Positions 1 to 9,387 of a stretch of 64,000 nt of DNA are shown here, piece after piece. A program made the position numbers and the translations under genes. Numbering within the stretch: position 1 is the first letter of the stretch; every line of letters starts with the position of its first letter. The notes beneath the pieces were generated by a model. That model did no database searches. It was not told the origin of the DNA and saw nothing but the letters and a program-made list of their open reading frames with translations. Source of the stretch: Alteromonas sp. ALT199 (lineage in GTDB: Bacteria; Pseudomonadota; Gammaproteobacteria; Enterobacterales; Alteromonadaceae); the NCBI RefSeq assembly GCF_018619335.1, contig NZ_JAHHDX010000093.1:1-64000 (forward strand). Reading direction: 5' to 3'.

Positions 1-228
1 ATAATGCATACCCTTATGGCTTATAGTCATAAATAAATAAAACGAATACAGGGAAAAATAACAGAGAAGAATTACTATAAATCAATAGCTTAATTATATT
101 CAGCTATATTTCACAAGTAATAAAAGTACATATTCAGGTATGAAATAGGATACTTGAAGATGTTTAAATTGCGCCAACTGCCATTGGCGCATGACTAAAA
201 GAAAAATAGAAAATAACGACCCGAGTTA
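1..228. other. Intergenic, AT-rich left edge
   Basis: No gene or clear signal is seen. This AT-rich stretch lies downstream of the RND pump gene, which is read leftwards. No strong terminator hairpin with a U-run was recognised. The neighbouring gene lies outside the window. Confidence 0.5.
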
Positions 229-3200
229 TCAAGACTCGCCTTTTTTATAGGGAATCGCGTTTTCTAACTCTTCAATTTCATTAGTGCGCTGAAGTGGAGA
301 GCCTGTGTTTCGAGCAAGCCAACGATACGCCGTGGGAACAACGTAAAGCGTCATAAACGCAGAGACAAGGACGCCCGAAAAGATAACCATACCTATGACC
401 ATTCTGCTTTCTGCACCAGGACCTGATGCGAGTACTAAGGGTAAAGAACTAAATACAGTAGTAAAGCCGGTCATCACTATAGGGCGTAACCGCTGCGCAG
501 CAGCGCGCTTAAGTGCAAGTTCAAATTCCATACCTGCATCGCGAAGTTGGTTGGCAAACTCCACAATCAAAATACCGTTCTTAGCGGCAAGACCAATAAG
601 CATGACCAAGCCTATCTGGCTGTAAATATTAATCGTCATACCGCTAAAAAACAGCCCGATATAGGCACCAACAAGCGCCAGCGGCACAGTCAGCATAATC
701 ACTAACGGATGCACCCAACTTTCAAACTGTGCAGCTAATATTAAGTAAGTCACTGCAAGCGCAAGCATAAAGACATAAACAAAGGAATTACCAGCTTCTT
801 GGTAAAGTTGTGATTCACCTTTGTAATCAATAGACACGTTATCAGGCAATTCAGTGGCAACTATATCCTCTAAATAAGCAAGTGCCTCACCGAGTGTATA
901 GCCCTCCGCCAGGTTCGCCGATATAGTTACAGCCCGCATTCTGTTATAACGATTGAGCTGTGCGGATGTAGCTTGCTCCTCAAACGTTAGCAAGTTATCC
1001 ATGGGGATGAGTTCACCTGTACGTGATGAACGCACATATAAATTTTCAATGCTGTTAGGACTTCTAAAGTCTTCCTCTATACCTTCCATGATAACGTCGT
1101 ATTCTTCGCCTCTATCAAGGAAAGTAGACACCCTACGCTGGCCTAGCATCACTTCCAATGTGCCACCAATATCACTGATAGACACGCCTAGGTCGGCGGC
1201 TCTGTCCCGATTGATATTGACCAAAAGCTGTGGGGAAGTCTCTTTATAGTCTGAGTCTAGTCGAATTAATCCAGGGTTTTGCGCCGCTTTTTGTATTACC
1301 GTGTCACGCCACTCGACAAGATTTTCGTAGGTATCGCCTTGCAATACAAACTGAACAGGACGCCCGAGCCCGCCGCCAGATATACCGCTTCGCATAATTG
1401 CGAAAGCGCGAACATCGGGAACACTGTTGAGCTTGGCACTGATTTCATCCATTAATGAAAATGTGCTGAAATCGCGTTCATCCCAATCTGCTGAACCAAC
1501 TATTGCAATCCCCGCATTGCCACCAAATCCAGGCGTTCTTACCAATAAACGATTGATTTTTCCGCTTTCGCGGTATGGCATAAGGACGTTCTCTATTTGC
1601 GCTAGGTTTCGTGCGTTACTTTCAAAACTTGCACCTTCTTGTGCATTCATCAAAATGAAGAAGTTGCCTCTGTCTTCTTTAGGAACAAACTCGCTTGGAA
1701 CCTTCTCTGAAAGCTGAACTAACGCGATAACTGCAATAACAAGCATAAGTAGCATAAGAATAGGTTGATGCAGCGTTTTACCTAACGTATTGAAGTAACC
1801 CGTTTCAAGTTGTGAGAACCGCTTGTCCATCCAGCTTCCAAAGCCGGAAGAACGGGGGCGCTTTTTAAGAATTTTCGACGCCATCATGGGTGACAACGTA
1901 AGCGCAGTAAAACTCGAAAAAGCCACTGCTGCCGCAATCGCCAGCGCAAACTCGGTGAAGAGTCTGCCAATATTCCCTTCAAGAAAGACTAAAGGAACGA
2001 ACACAGAAATAAGCACCAGCGTTGTCGCGATAACAGCAAAACCTACTTCCTTGGCACCGCGATAAGCTGCCAAAATAGGAGGCTCTCCCATTTCTATGCG
2101 TCGATAAATATTCTCAAGCACAACAATCGCGTCATCCACCACAAGACCAATTGCTAACACCATAGCAAGCAGCGTAAGTAAGTTTATCGAAAAGCCTAGC
2201 GCGTACATTACGATAAATGCAGCAATGATAGAAACGGGAACCGTAACGGCCGGAATGAGTGTCGCGCGAATATTGCCCAGGAAAAGGTAAATCACGATCA
2301 CTACCATCAGCATCGCGATACCCAAGGTCTCGTACACTTCATCAATCGACGCTTCGATGAAAACAGACGAGTCGTAGCTTGGTACAATAAAAATATTGTC
2401 TGGTAAAGTATCTTCTATTCTTTCAATCTGTGCTTTAGCTGCGCGAGCTACTTCGAGAGTATTGGCTTTAGACTGCTTGATAATGCCAAGCCCTATCATA
2501 TTGACGCCATCGCCTCGAAACTCGGTTTCGTCATCTTCAGCGGTTAGTTCAACATGAGCAATTTCGCCAAGGCGTACAAGGTAGCCATTATCGCCTACGG
2601 CGACGGTCAGCGCTGCAAAATCATCAGGCGTTAGAAAAGTTCGCGCCACTCGCACTTCAAAATCACGATCAGAACTTTCCACTTCACCAGCAGGTAGCTC
2701 TACGTTTTCTGCACGAATAACTTGCTCTACATCGCTAACAGTTATTCCCCTGGCCGCCATAGCATTGCGGTCTAGGAACACCTTCATGGCGTAGCGTCTA
2801 CCCCCACCAATTTGCACACGGGCAACACCATCTACAATCGACAACCTATCCACCAGTACGCGCTCAGCGTAATCGGTCAGCTCCATGGTATTTAGATTAG
2901 TACTTCGAAGGTTGTACCACACTACCGCACTTTCATCGGAATTCGCTTTAGACACTTCAGGTGGGTCGGCTTGGTCTGGCAGGTTATTAAGTGCACGACT
3001 GACTCGCTCTCGCACATCATTGGCCGCTGCATCAATATCTCGCGTAAGTTTAAACTCAATAGTAATATCTGAGCGACCATTACGAGATGTGGACGTAACG
3101 TTTTTTATGCCTTCAATACCCGAAATTCTGTCTTCTAAAAGCTGAGTAATTCGGGTCTCTACGATGTTCGCTGACGCACCCGTATAGTTCGTGCTTACAG

Positions 3201-3336
3201 ATACAATTGGCGGGTCGATATCGGGGTATTCACGTAAACTAAGCATAGAGAACGCTGCAATGCCAAAAATAATCAGCAGTAGGTTGAGTACGGTTGCAAA
3301 AACCGGGCGCTTTACAGAAACGTCTGATAATAACAT
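229..3336 (-). CDS. RND efflux pump, inner-membrane transporter (AcrB/MexF-like)
   Basis: Proton-driven resistance-nodulation-division transporter, 1035 aa, the usual length of the hydrophobe/amphiphile efflux family. It should form the inner-membrane trimer of a tripartite pump. The N-terminus (LLSDVSVKRPVFATVL) is the typical first helix. The motif GLVVDDAIVVLENI, at about residue 400, carries the two adjacent Asp residues of the proton relay in TM4. Two homologous halves are visible, each with a large periplasmic loop and a cluster of hydrophobic helices. The ATG start has GGGAG 9 nt upstream. The adaptor gene ends 13 nt upstream, so the two are co-transcribed. No outer-membrane channel gene or regulator is adjacent. 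Substrates cannot be read from the sequence. Confidence 0.95.
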   Translation of the reverse strand: MLLSDVSVKRPVFATVLNLLLIIFGIAAFSMLSLREYPDIDPPIVSVSTNYTGASANIVETRITQLLEDRISGIEGIKNVTSTSRNGRSDITIEFKLTRDIDAAANDVRERVSRALNNLPDQADPPEVSKANSDESAVVWYNLRSTNLNTMELTDYAERVLVDRLSIVDGVARVQIGGGRRYAMKVFLDRNAMAARGITVSDVEQVIRAENVELPAGEVESSDRDFEVRVARTFLTPDDFAALTVAVGDNGYLVRLGEIAHVELTAEDDETEFRGDGVNMIGLGIIKQSKANTLEVARAAKAQIERIEDTLPDNIFIVPSYDSSVFIEASIDEVYETLGIAMLMVVIVIYLFLGNIRATLIPAVTVPVSIIAAFIVMYALGFSINLLTLLAMVLAIGLVVDDAIVVLENIYRRIEMGEPPILAAYRGAKEVGFAVIATTLVLISVFVPLVFLEGNIGRLFTEFALAIAAAVAFSSFTALTLSPMMASKILKKRPRSSGFGSWMDKRFSQLETGYFNTLGKTLHQPILMLLMLVIAVIALVQLSEKVPSEFVPKEDRGNFFILMNAQEGASFESNARNLAQIENVLMPYRESGKINRLLVRTPGFGGNAGIAIVGSADWDERDFSTFSLMDEISAKLNSVPDVRAFAIMRSGISGGGLGRPVQFVLQGDTYENLVEWRDTVIQKAAQNPGLIRLDSDYKETSPQLLVNINRDRAADLGVSISDIGGTLEVMLGQRRVSTFLDRGEEYDVIMEGIEEDFRSPNSIENLYVRSSRTGELIPMDNLLTFEEQATSAQLNRYNRMRAVTISANLAEGYTLGEALAYLEDIVATELPDNVSIDYKGESQLYQEAGNSFVYVFMLALAVTYLILAAQFESWVHPLVIMLTVPLALVGAYIGLFFSGMTINIYSQIGLVMLIGLAAKNGILIVEFANQLRDAGMEFELALKRAAAQRLRPIVMTGFTTVFSSLPLVLASGPGAESRMVIGMVIFSGVLVSAFMTLYVVPTAYRWLARNTGSPLQRTNEIEELENAIPYKKGES

Positions 3337-3349
3337 GACTGTGTGCTCC

Positions 3350-4399
3350 CTAGCGGTTTAGTACATTAACCGGAGACTGGTCGCGTACGCGAAGTGTACC
3401 TTCGGTTATCACTTCATCTCCTTCATTCAAACCACTGACAATTTGAACTAACCCTGGACGACGCTCTCCAATTACCACTTCGGTTTGATGCGCAACGTCA
3501 TCTTTAACTACATACAAATATTGCTTGTCTTGTACCGGTACCAGTGCTTTCTCTGGTAATACCAATGCGTTAAGCACTCTCTTTTCTACCACTATGGTAA
3601 GCAGCATGCCAGGGCGCAGTCGGCTGTCTTTGTTATCTATTATTGCTCGTACACGAATTGAGCGGCTAATGGGGTCAAGACGCGTATCAATGCTGGTGAT
3701 TTTCCCTGTAAACTCTACTCCAGGATAAGCCACTGAGGATGCGCTCACAGACTGTCCTGTTGCCACACTTGCAAGGTGATTTTCAGCAACACTGAAGTCA
3801 ACTTTAATTTGGCTGATGTCATCTAAACTGGTGATGGTGTCGCCGGGCTGAACTAGCGAACCAATACTGATTTCGCGGTTGCCCAAAAAACCGCTAAATG
3901 GCGCGCGAACTTGAAAGTCATTAAGCTGTGCTAGTGCTATGTCTAGCTGAGCCTGCAGTGCTTTTACGCGGGCTTGCTGTTCATCAAGAAGCTGTTCAGA
4001 GGTGGCATTTGACTGACGCAGGTTAGCTATGCGGGTGAACTGACGTTTGGCCTCGTCAATATTTGCTCTTAGCTCTTCAACCCTCGCACGCTCTTCAGTG
4101 TTATTAAGCTGAACCAGTAGTTCGCCTTCTGTTACTTTGTCTCCATCATCAAAATTTATTGTTTTTACCGTATCGGTAACTTGCGCAGTAATATTCACCG
4201 ACTCGTTAGCGGTAGCCGTACCGAGTGACTCTATAGTGATAGGAAATGCTCGAGACGACACTAAAGCCGTCTTTACTGGCGTCGCCCTTGCACTGGCGTT
4301 TTTTTTACTCTCTTCTTCGGGCATATTCAGATACACCACAACACCAGCAAGCAACACTGCGCCAAGTAATAATGGCGATAACGATAATCGTGAAGACAT
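3350..4399 (-). CDS. RND efflux periplasmic adaptor (membrane fusion protein)
   Basis: HlyD/AcrA-family adaptor, 349 aa, bridging the downstream RND pump to an outer-membrane channel. An N-terminal hydrophobic segment (about residues 7-25) acts as anchor or uncleaved signal; there is no lipobox Cys. A barrel-sandwich lipoyl half-motif follows (about 60-95), then a short coiled-coil hairpin (about 100-150), the second lipoyl half (FRAPFSGFLG-like, VRAPFSGFLGNREIS), a beta-barrel (about 200-270) and a membrane-proximal domain ending in VLNR. It is first in a two-gene operon with the pump. The short hairpin resembles MexH/VexE-type adaptors. Regulation is not evident; no TetR/LysR gene is adjacent. 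Confidence 0.93.
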   Translation of the reverse strand: MSSRLSLSPLLLGAVLLAGVVVYLNMPEEESKKNASARATPVKTALVSSRAFPITIESLGTATANESVNITAQVTDTVKTINFDDGDKVTEGELLVQLNNTEERARVEELRANIDEAKRQFTRIANLRQSNATSEQLLDEQQARVKALQAQLDIALAQLNDFQVRAPFSGFLGNREISIGSLVQPGDTITSLDDISQIKVDFSVAENHLASVATGQSVSASSVAYPGVEFTGKITSIDTRLDPISRSIRVRAIIDNKDSRLRPGMLLTIVVEKRVLNALVLPEKALVPVQDKQYLYVVKDDVAHQTEVVIGERRPGLVQIVSGLNEGDEVITEGTLRVRDQSPVNVLNR

Positions 4400-4637
4400 A
4401 ACCTTTCCTATTGGTAAAATAGCATTGCATTGAGTCTTAAATTTTTTAAAAACTCAACGAATACTCAAGTACACAAAGTTCACTTTGCGCTAATTGAAAA
4501 CGCACCCAAACGTTGTTTTGTGTACCGCATTATTATTGTTAGTTGTGTTATTTTTATTTTTGCGTAAAGTTTGTCTGATAAAATTGATTGCTTTTACAAC
4601 AATCGCAAACAGTCGCTAGAGTATTTTACCCAAATCG

Positions 4638-5183
4638 ATGGTCATCTTATTTCGCTTATCAGCTATATTCGCTGTTTTAACGCTTTTCTCATGCTCACAG
4701 TCGTCACCTAACTCTCCAATGTGTCGTGTTTCTGATCCACTTGTCCCAGAAAACGTGCACGCTATGGCAAGTAGCCGCGTGTCTCCCATTGCAGCTGCCT
4801 GTTTAATAAAAACTGGCAGCAAAGTGTTGCTGGTTCAGCATCGCCTGTCCGGCAAATTAGACTTCCCCGGCGGAGGGCTAGTCGAAGATGAATCACTCGC
4901 CTGCACTGCCCATCGAGAAACGTGGGAAGAAACGGGTTTTAACGTTGAGGTGAAAGAATACTTATCGACGACGGTCAATGGCCTTGTCATATTCGGCTGT
5001 CATGTAGACGCGGGAATTGAAAAACTCCCGAACACTTTCGATGCGCCACCGTGGGCAAAGATAGAAGTTATCAGGCTCGTTAAGGCAGACCCATTTATGC
5101 TCGACCACGATGCGCTTCGCTTTGCCGATGATCTTATTCCCTTGCGCGATGGCTATACCCATTTCGATATAAAGCATCACTGA
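4638..5183 (+). CDS. NUDIX hydrolase with lipoprotein-like signal
   Basis: 181 aa. The NUDIX box is complete: GGGLVED-E-SLACTAH-RETWEETGF fits G-x5-E-x7-REUxEExGU, with the Mg-binding Glu residues present, so it probably hydrolyses a nucleoside-diphosphate-linked substrate. The N-terminus is unusual: a hydrophobic stretch ends in LFSC at residues 16-19, close to a lipobox, suggesting export and lipidation. NUDIX enzymes are normally cytosolic. The first ATG is the only start that retains this signal, but no convincing ribosome binding site precedes it. An internal Met near residue 28 or 42 would give a cytosolic form. It is read towards the aldolase gene, 65 nt away. Substrate unknown. Confidence 0.75.
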   Translation: MVILFRLSAIFAVLTLFSCSQSSPNSPMCRVSDPLVPENVHAMASSRVSPIAAACLIKTGSKVLLVQHRLSGKLDFPGGGLVEDESLACTAHRETWEETGFNVEVKEYLSTTVNGLVIFGCHVDAGIEKLPNTFDAPPWAKIEVIRLVKADPFMLDHDALRFADDLIPLRDGYTHFDIKHH

Positions 5184-5248
5184 CAAAGCATTGTTCATTG
5201 TGACGGGGATTGGTAAATTGTCCCAATTGAATAAACAGGAGAAGAGGC

Positions 5249-6016
5249 TTGTTTTCACTGCCAACATTAAGCCTAAAAGACAAAGTATCTGAACAAGAAT
5301 GGCAAACCCGTGTCGATTTGGCGGCGTGCTATCGGTTAGTAGCAGATATGCGGTGGGGCGACCTTATTTATACCCACATTTCCGCTAAGGTACCGGGCAC
5401 AGATCATTATCTTGTTAACGCCTTCGGACTTACCTTCGATGAAGTTACAGCTTCAAACCTAGTCAAAGTCGACTTAGACGGCAATATACTGGATGACACC
5501 CCCTATGGGATTAACCCTGCGGGCTTCACTATTCACAGTGCAATTCACGAAGTGCGCCACGACGCCCAGTGCGTTATTCATTTGCATACTCTAGCCACCA
5601 TCTCCGTGGCTTCGGTGAAAGGCGGGTTAAAACCGTGGAGCCAGTATTCAATGTTTTCGCTTCCTTCGCTTTCTTATCACAGCTACGAAGGCTTAGCCGT
5701 AGATGATAGCGAGAAAAAGCGTTTGCAGGACGATCTTGGTGATGCGAACCACATGCTTTTGCCTAATCATGGCGGTCTAACGCTAGGCCCAACTGTAGGC
5801 GACGCTTTTATGCGCTTTTACGATTTACAGCGGGCGTGCGAAATTCAGCTTGCGTTGATGCAATCTAACGAAGCGGTTATCGAAATACCGCAAAGCATTA
5901 TTGATGGTATATACGCCCAGGCAAATGTTGTTCACAGCGGCGAAACTGGCGGACAAAAAGCATGGCCAGCCATGTTGCGCAAAGCCTATAAACTAGACCC
6001 AAGCTTTTGCGAATAA
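5249..6016 (+). CDS. Class II aldolase/adducin family protein
   Basis: 255 aa zinc-dependent aldolase of the FucA/RhaD/AraD/adducin fold. Candidate zinc ligands are the HLH of VIHLHTLATI (about residues 111-113) and the His of LLPNHGGLTLG (about 175). The start codon is TTG, chosen because AGGAG lies 7 nt upstream (5237-5241). The dehydratase gene follows on the same strand 54 nt later, so the pair is probably one operon. In this setting it may cleave the 2-keto-3-deoxy acid made by the dehydratase, but adducin-family members also act on unrelated substrates and the true reaction is not shown by sequence. Confidence 0.85.
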   Translation: MFSLPTLSLKDKVSEQEWQTRVDLAACYRLVADMRWGDLIYTHISAKVPGTDHYLVNAFGLTFDEVTASNLVKVDLDGNILDDTPYGINPAGFTIHSAIHEVRHDAQCVIHLHTLATISVASVKGGLKPWSQYSMFSLPSLSYHSYEGLAVDDSEKKRLQDDLGDANHMLLPNHGGLTLGPTVGDAFMRFYDLQRACEIQLALMQSNEAVIEIPQSIIDGIYAQANVVHSGETGGQKAWPAMLRKAYKLDPSFCE

Positions 6017-6070
6017 TTAAGCCTATTTAGCTAAACGCCAACTCACTTTAAACAGGAATTTTTTTAGTAT

Positions 6071-7255
6071 ATGAAAGTCACCAAAGTAGAAATTTTTGAT
6101 ATCGAATGCCCTAAACGCCCGCAGTGGAACCCTGTTTTCGTGCGTGTTTACACCGATGAAGGCATTACTGGCGTAGGTGAAGCAGGGCTTGCTTATGACT
6201 GGGGTCACAGCGCCGCAGCGCATATGATTAAAGAAATTACCGAGGCGATGCTAATTGGCTTTAACCCCTTCCACACTGAGCTGCTTTGGTCGAGAATGCT
6301 GCGCGAGGGCTTTTGGGGACTAGGCGGTGGCCCGGTAATTTATGCCGCTATGAGCGCAATTGATACGGCACTTTGGGATATTAAAGGCAAAGCACTTGGC
6401 TTGCCTGTGTACGAACTACTGGGCGGTAAAACGAATGGCAAGCTTCGTAGCTACGCCAGCCAGCTGCAGTTTGATTGGGACAAAGAAGTGACCAAGCTTA
6501 ATGACCCAGCAGATTATGCACGTGCCACAGAAAAGGCGCTGAAAGACGGCTACGATGCCGTTAAAGTTGACCCCATCGTATACGATAAAGACGGCAACAC
6601 CCACTTTGACAGAACCAAGCTGTTCACAAAGCCCGAGCTTAAACTTTTCAAAGCTCGCCTTCAGGCCATTAGAGACACCATGGGCGAAGATGGCGACATT
6701 ATCTTTGAATGTCATAGCTTATTGGGTGCATCTACGGCCATTCAGCTGGGCGATATGGTTAAAGAAATTGGCTGCTTATATTACGAAGAGCCAGTAAACT
6801 ACCTGAATTCTAAGCTTCACGACAAAGTAGCGAAGAACGTCAACGTGCCGATTGCGGGCGGTGAACGTTTGTATCATCGCTGGGATGTTCGCCCTTACCT
6901 TGAAGACCAGTCCCTTGATGTACTTCAACCTGACGTAGGCCTTTGCGGTGGTTTTACAGAAGCGAAAAAGGTATGTGACTATGCCGACATTTACGACGTG
7001 CGCGTTCAGGCCCACGTTTGCGGAGGCCCAGTTGCTACTGCGGCGAGTCTGCATCTAGAAACGGCTATTCCAAACTTCTTAATTCACGAGCATCACACCT
7101 ATGCGATTAAAGATTGGAACCGTGAACTTTGTATTCAAGATCCTCAGCCAGTAAATGGTTTTATTGAAGCGCCAGACACGCCGGGAATTGGAATAGATCT
7201 GAACGATGAGGTGGTTTACCGCTCGCCACATATGACAGTAACTGAGCTTAAATAG
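6071..7255 (+). CDS. Enolase-superfamily sugar-acid dehydratase (mandelate racemase/galactonate dehydratase-like)
   Basis: 394 aa. The N-terminal capping domain (about 1-125) is followed by a TIM barrel. Visible family landmarks are the KVD strand (DAVKVDP), the metal-binding acid runs FECHS, YYEEP and AGGER, the QPDVGLCGG strand and the catalytic-dyad region QAHVCGGP. These resemble galactonate/gluconate-type acid-sugar dehydratases more than muconate cycloisomerases. The expected product is a 2-keto-3-deoxy sugar acid. It lies downstream of the aldolase and convergent with the lactonase and SDR genes. The exact sugar acid (fuconate, galactonate, arabinonate or other) cannot be decided; it is shorter than typical L-fuconate dehydratases (about 440 aa). 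Confidence 0.87.
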   Translation: MKVTKVEIFDIECPKRPQWNPVFVRVYTDEGITGVGEAGLAYDWGHSAAAHMIKEITEAMLIGFNPFHTELLWSRMLREGFWGLGGGPVIYAAMSAIDTALWDIKGKALGLPVYELLGGKTNGKLRSYASQLQFDWDKEVTKLNDPADYARATEKALKDGYDAVKVDPIVYDKDGNTHFDRTKLFTKPELKLFKARLQAIRDTMGEDGDIIFECHSLLGASTAIQLGDMVKEIGCLYYEEPVNYLNSKLHDKVAKNVNVPIAGGERLYHRWDVRPYLEDQSLDVLQPDVGLCGGFTEAKKVCDYADIYDVRVQAHVCGGPVATAASLHLETAIPNFLIHEHHTYAIKDWNRELCIQDPQPVNGFIEAPDTPGIGIDLNDEVVYRSPHMTVTELK

Positions 7256-7328
7256 CAAAGTTACACAACAGCAGTGTTGCAATGGAATAATTCCAGTGTA
7301 AGCCTTAGCGTTTACGCTAAATTAGCTT

Positions 7329-8204
7329 TTAAGCAATGTCATACCATTGTTTAGCATTGACAGATAACAGCGCCGCTTTTTGAGCTTCAGAAAGCGGCGC
7401 TGTCATATTTGATAACCCTCGCCAAAGCGCAGCATAAGGCATACGCCATTTACACAATGGGTAATTGCTCGCGAACATTATCTGATTTGCGCCTACAGTA
7501 GTTAGCAAAGTCTCAAAAATATAGGAGGCTCGCTGCCACTGCCAATTGCGGTTTTGCATTTCTAACCCCGAAAATTTAAACGCGACCTGTCCGGTTTCAC
7601 TTAAATCACGGATATTCTGCTGCCAAGCTTTAAACGCATAACTTTTTACCTCTAGTGGCGCAATAGCGGTGTGGTTAATAGCTACTTTTAATGAGGGGTT
7701 TTGTTCTAATACGTTAAGTAATGCACTCACGGCATTGCTATTTGCAAAATTTAGCTGCGCCTCAAAAGACAAGCCTCTAGAAGCCATATGACTAAGCGCC
7801 CACTTTACTTTAGGAGCGCGTAGAAGCGATTCAGCGTCATCATCTAAAATATGGCGAAGGCCACGTACAGAACAGTACAGCCCTAGCTTATCAATATGAC
7901 TGCCAACGCTGTTCCCAACTAAATCTATACACGCAACTGCGCGAAATGGCAGCGTACAATGACGCTCAAGAAAGGTAATTTCTCGCCACGGTCTATCGTT
8001 ATCGTAACCCGCTTCTAAATGCACAAACCCACAAAGCCGACCTAAAGAAGCCCGATAAAGCATGTACTCTGTAGTGTTCTTAGCAATCGCTTTTTTATCT
8101 GCCCAGAAAGGCGCATTCGCGGGCTTTAGCCAGCCATAGACCCCTTCGTTTAAGGCAAAGAAGTGAATATGAGGGTCTATCCAAGTATGTGAATGCTGAC
8201 TCAT
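7329..8204 (-). CDS. Amidohydrolase-family lactonase (L-fuconolactonase-like)
   Basis: 291 aa amidohydrolase 2 family protein. The N-terminal metal motif is DPHIHF (HxH, residues 12-14), and the C-terminal MFASNYPLCKW carries the Asn/Asp-type end motif seen in fuconolactonase/4-sulfomuconolactone-hydrolase relatives. Such enzymes open sugar-1,5-lactones made by a dehydrogenase. The SDR gene lies 56 nt upstream in the same direction, so the two form an operon. The role is inferred from the surrounding dehydrogenase, dehydratase and aldolase set. The ribosome binding site is weak (AAGG 13 nt upstream). Confidence 0.85.
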   Translation of the reverse strand: MSQHSHTWIDPHIHFFALNEGVYGWLKPANAPFWADKKAIAKNTTEYMLYRASLGRLCGFVHLEAGYDNDRPWREITFLERHCTLPFRAVACIDLVGNSVGSHIDKLGLYCSVRGLRHILDDDAESLLRAPKVKWALSHMASRGLSFEAQLNFANSNAVSALLNVLEQNPSLKVAINHTAIAPLEVKSYAFKAWQQNIRDLSETGQVAFKFSGLEMQNRNWQWQRASYIFETLLTTVGANQIMFASNYPLCKWRMPYAALWRGLSNMTAPLSEAQKAALLSVNAKQWYDIA

Positions 8205-8260
8205 TTTTTTATCTAACCTTATTTTGTGCCGTAGCCGAGCGCGCCTCTTTTGAGCACTTT

Positions 8261-9055
8261 CTATTGAGCTGTATAGCCCCCATCGACAGCGTACAAGCTT
8301 CCCGTGATGAAAGACGCTTTTTCGCTACATAAAAAATAGGTCAGTTCCGCTACATCCTCTGGCTGGCCCAAGCGTCCAATGGGCTGTGCAGAAGCTTCTT
8401 CGGCTACCACTTCATTTTTATCTGCCCCAGAACGAGCCACGTAATTATCGATCGCGTTGTGAAATAGAGGCGTTTCGATAGTGCCTGGGCACACTGCGTT
8501 TACGCGAATATTGTAGGGTGCATAGTCGAGTGCCGTCGTTTTTGCCATAGACGCCAGTGCCCCTTTACTTACCCCATAGGCAAAGGAATTGCGCTTCCCT
8601 ACAAAGGACTGATCAGAGCCCATCACCACAATGGCTCCACTTCCCTGCTCTTTCATCGTCCGCAAGCATGATTTTATTGCGCCATAAGCGCCTTTAACAT
8701 TCAGGTTGAGTACTTTATCGAGCAAGGCTTCATCAGTATCTTCAATGGTCGCGGAAACGTGAATACCTGCATTACATACCAATACATCTATTCGTTGAAA
8801 AGTGGCAGTGACTTCTTTGATTGCAGCTTCAATGTTACTTACTACGCTTACATCACAAGGTTTCCAAATGGCATTAGGCACGGCTTGTTCAAAATCTCTG
8901 ATATCAAGGTTAACAACTTGATAGCCGTTTTGACTAAATAGCTCGCATACCGCAAAACCAATACCCAAACTCCCACCCGTTACAATGCAAACTGGGCGCT
9001 GCTCTTTATTATCACTGGTGTGTTCAAGGTTTTTGTTAGTGCTATCTGACTTCAT
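8261..9055 (-). CDS. Short-chain dehydrogenase/reductase (probable sugar dehydrogenase)
   Basis: 264 aa classical SDR. The Rossmann glycine motif is GGSLGIGF (about residues 27-34), NAG occurs at about 95, and the catalytic Ser and YxxxK are in GSDQSFVGKRNSFAYGVSKGAL. The Asp at the end of the second strand (NLDIRD) suggests NAD preference. A 20-residue polar N-terminal extension precedes the fold, and no strong ribosome binding site supports the first ATG. It is first in the operon with the lactonase, so oxidation of a sugar to its lactone is the natural inference. A perfect palindrome centred 83 nt upstream is a likely operator. Confidence 0.88.
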   Translation of the reverse strand: MKSDSTNKNLEHTSDNKEQRPVCIVTGGSLGIGFAVCELFSQNGYQVVNLDIRDFEQAVPNAIWKPCDVSVVSNIEAAIKEVTATFQRIDVLVCNAGIHVSATIEDTDEALLDKVLNLNVKGAYGAIKSCLRTMKEQGSGAIVVMGSDQSFVGKRNSFAYGVSKGALASMAKTTALDYAPYNIRVNAVCPGTIETPLFHNAIDNYVARSGADKNEVVAEEASAQPIGRLGQPEDVAELTYFLCSEKASFITGSLYAVDGGYTAQ

Positions 9056-9387
9056 ATCAATGTGTACCGTTTCAATGGTGCGTAGGTAAATGGATTAATT
9101 TAGGCTAAGCATGCCAGTGAGAATATGAATTGCAAGGTAACTTGCAAACGGGGGGCATAATTATATAGCCAAACAGGCTGCCAACTATATTTACTGAAGC
9201 CTGTGAACACTTAAAATGAGTGCTTCGTTCTATATATATACCGTTAATCGCGAAGCTGACCTGCTATTGTTTGTCACCACATCAATCAAATTTATTATTA
9301 ACTTTCCTTTAACGGGCTATTCGGACTACGCTTTTTGTGACTATAATAGGCAAAATTAAAACACTTGTTTGAAAAAAGGAGTCATCC
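9056..9387. other. Divergent promoter region, SDR operon / acyl-CoA dehydrogenase
   Basis: 332 bp between divergent genes. It contains the palindrome at 9130-9147 and AT-rich stretches but no additional open frame of note. Promoter hexamers are not assigned with confidence. Confidence 0.6.
9130..9147. promoter_or_regulatory. Palindromic operator candidate upstream of the SDR-lactonase operon
   Basis: Perfect inverted repeat TTGCAAG-GTAA-CTTGCAA, 7-bp arms with a 4-bp spacer. It lies 75-92 bp upstream of the SDR start codon. The size and symmetry suit a dimeric GntR- or LacI-type repressor, but no regulator gene lies in the cluster, and no copy was noticed upstream of the aldolase gene. Confidence 0.5.
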
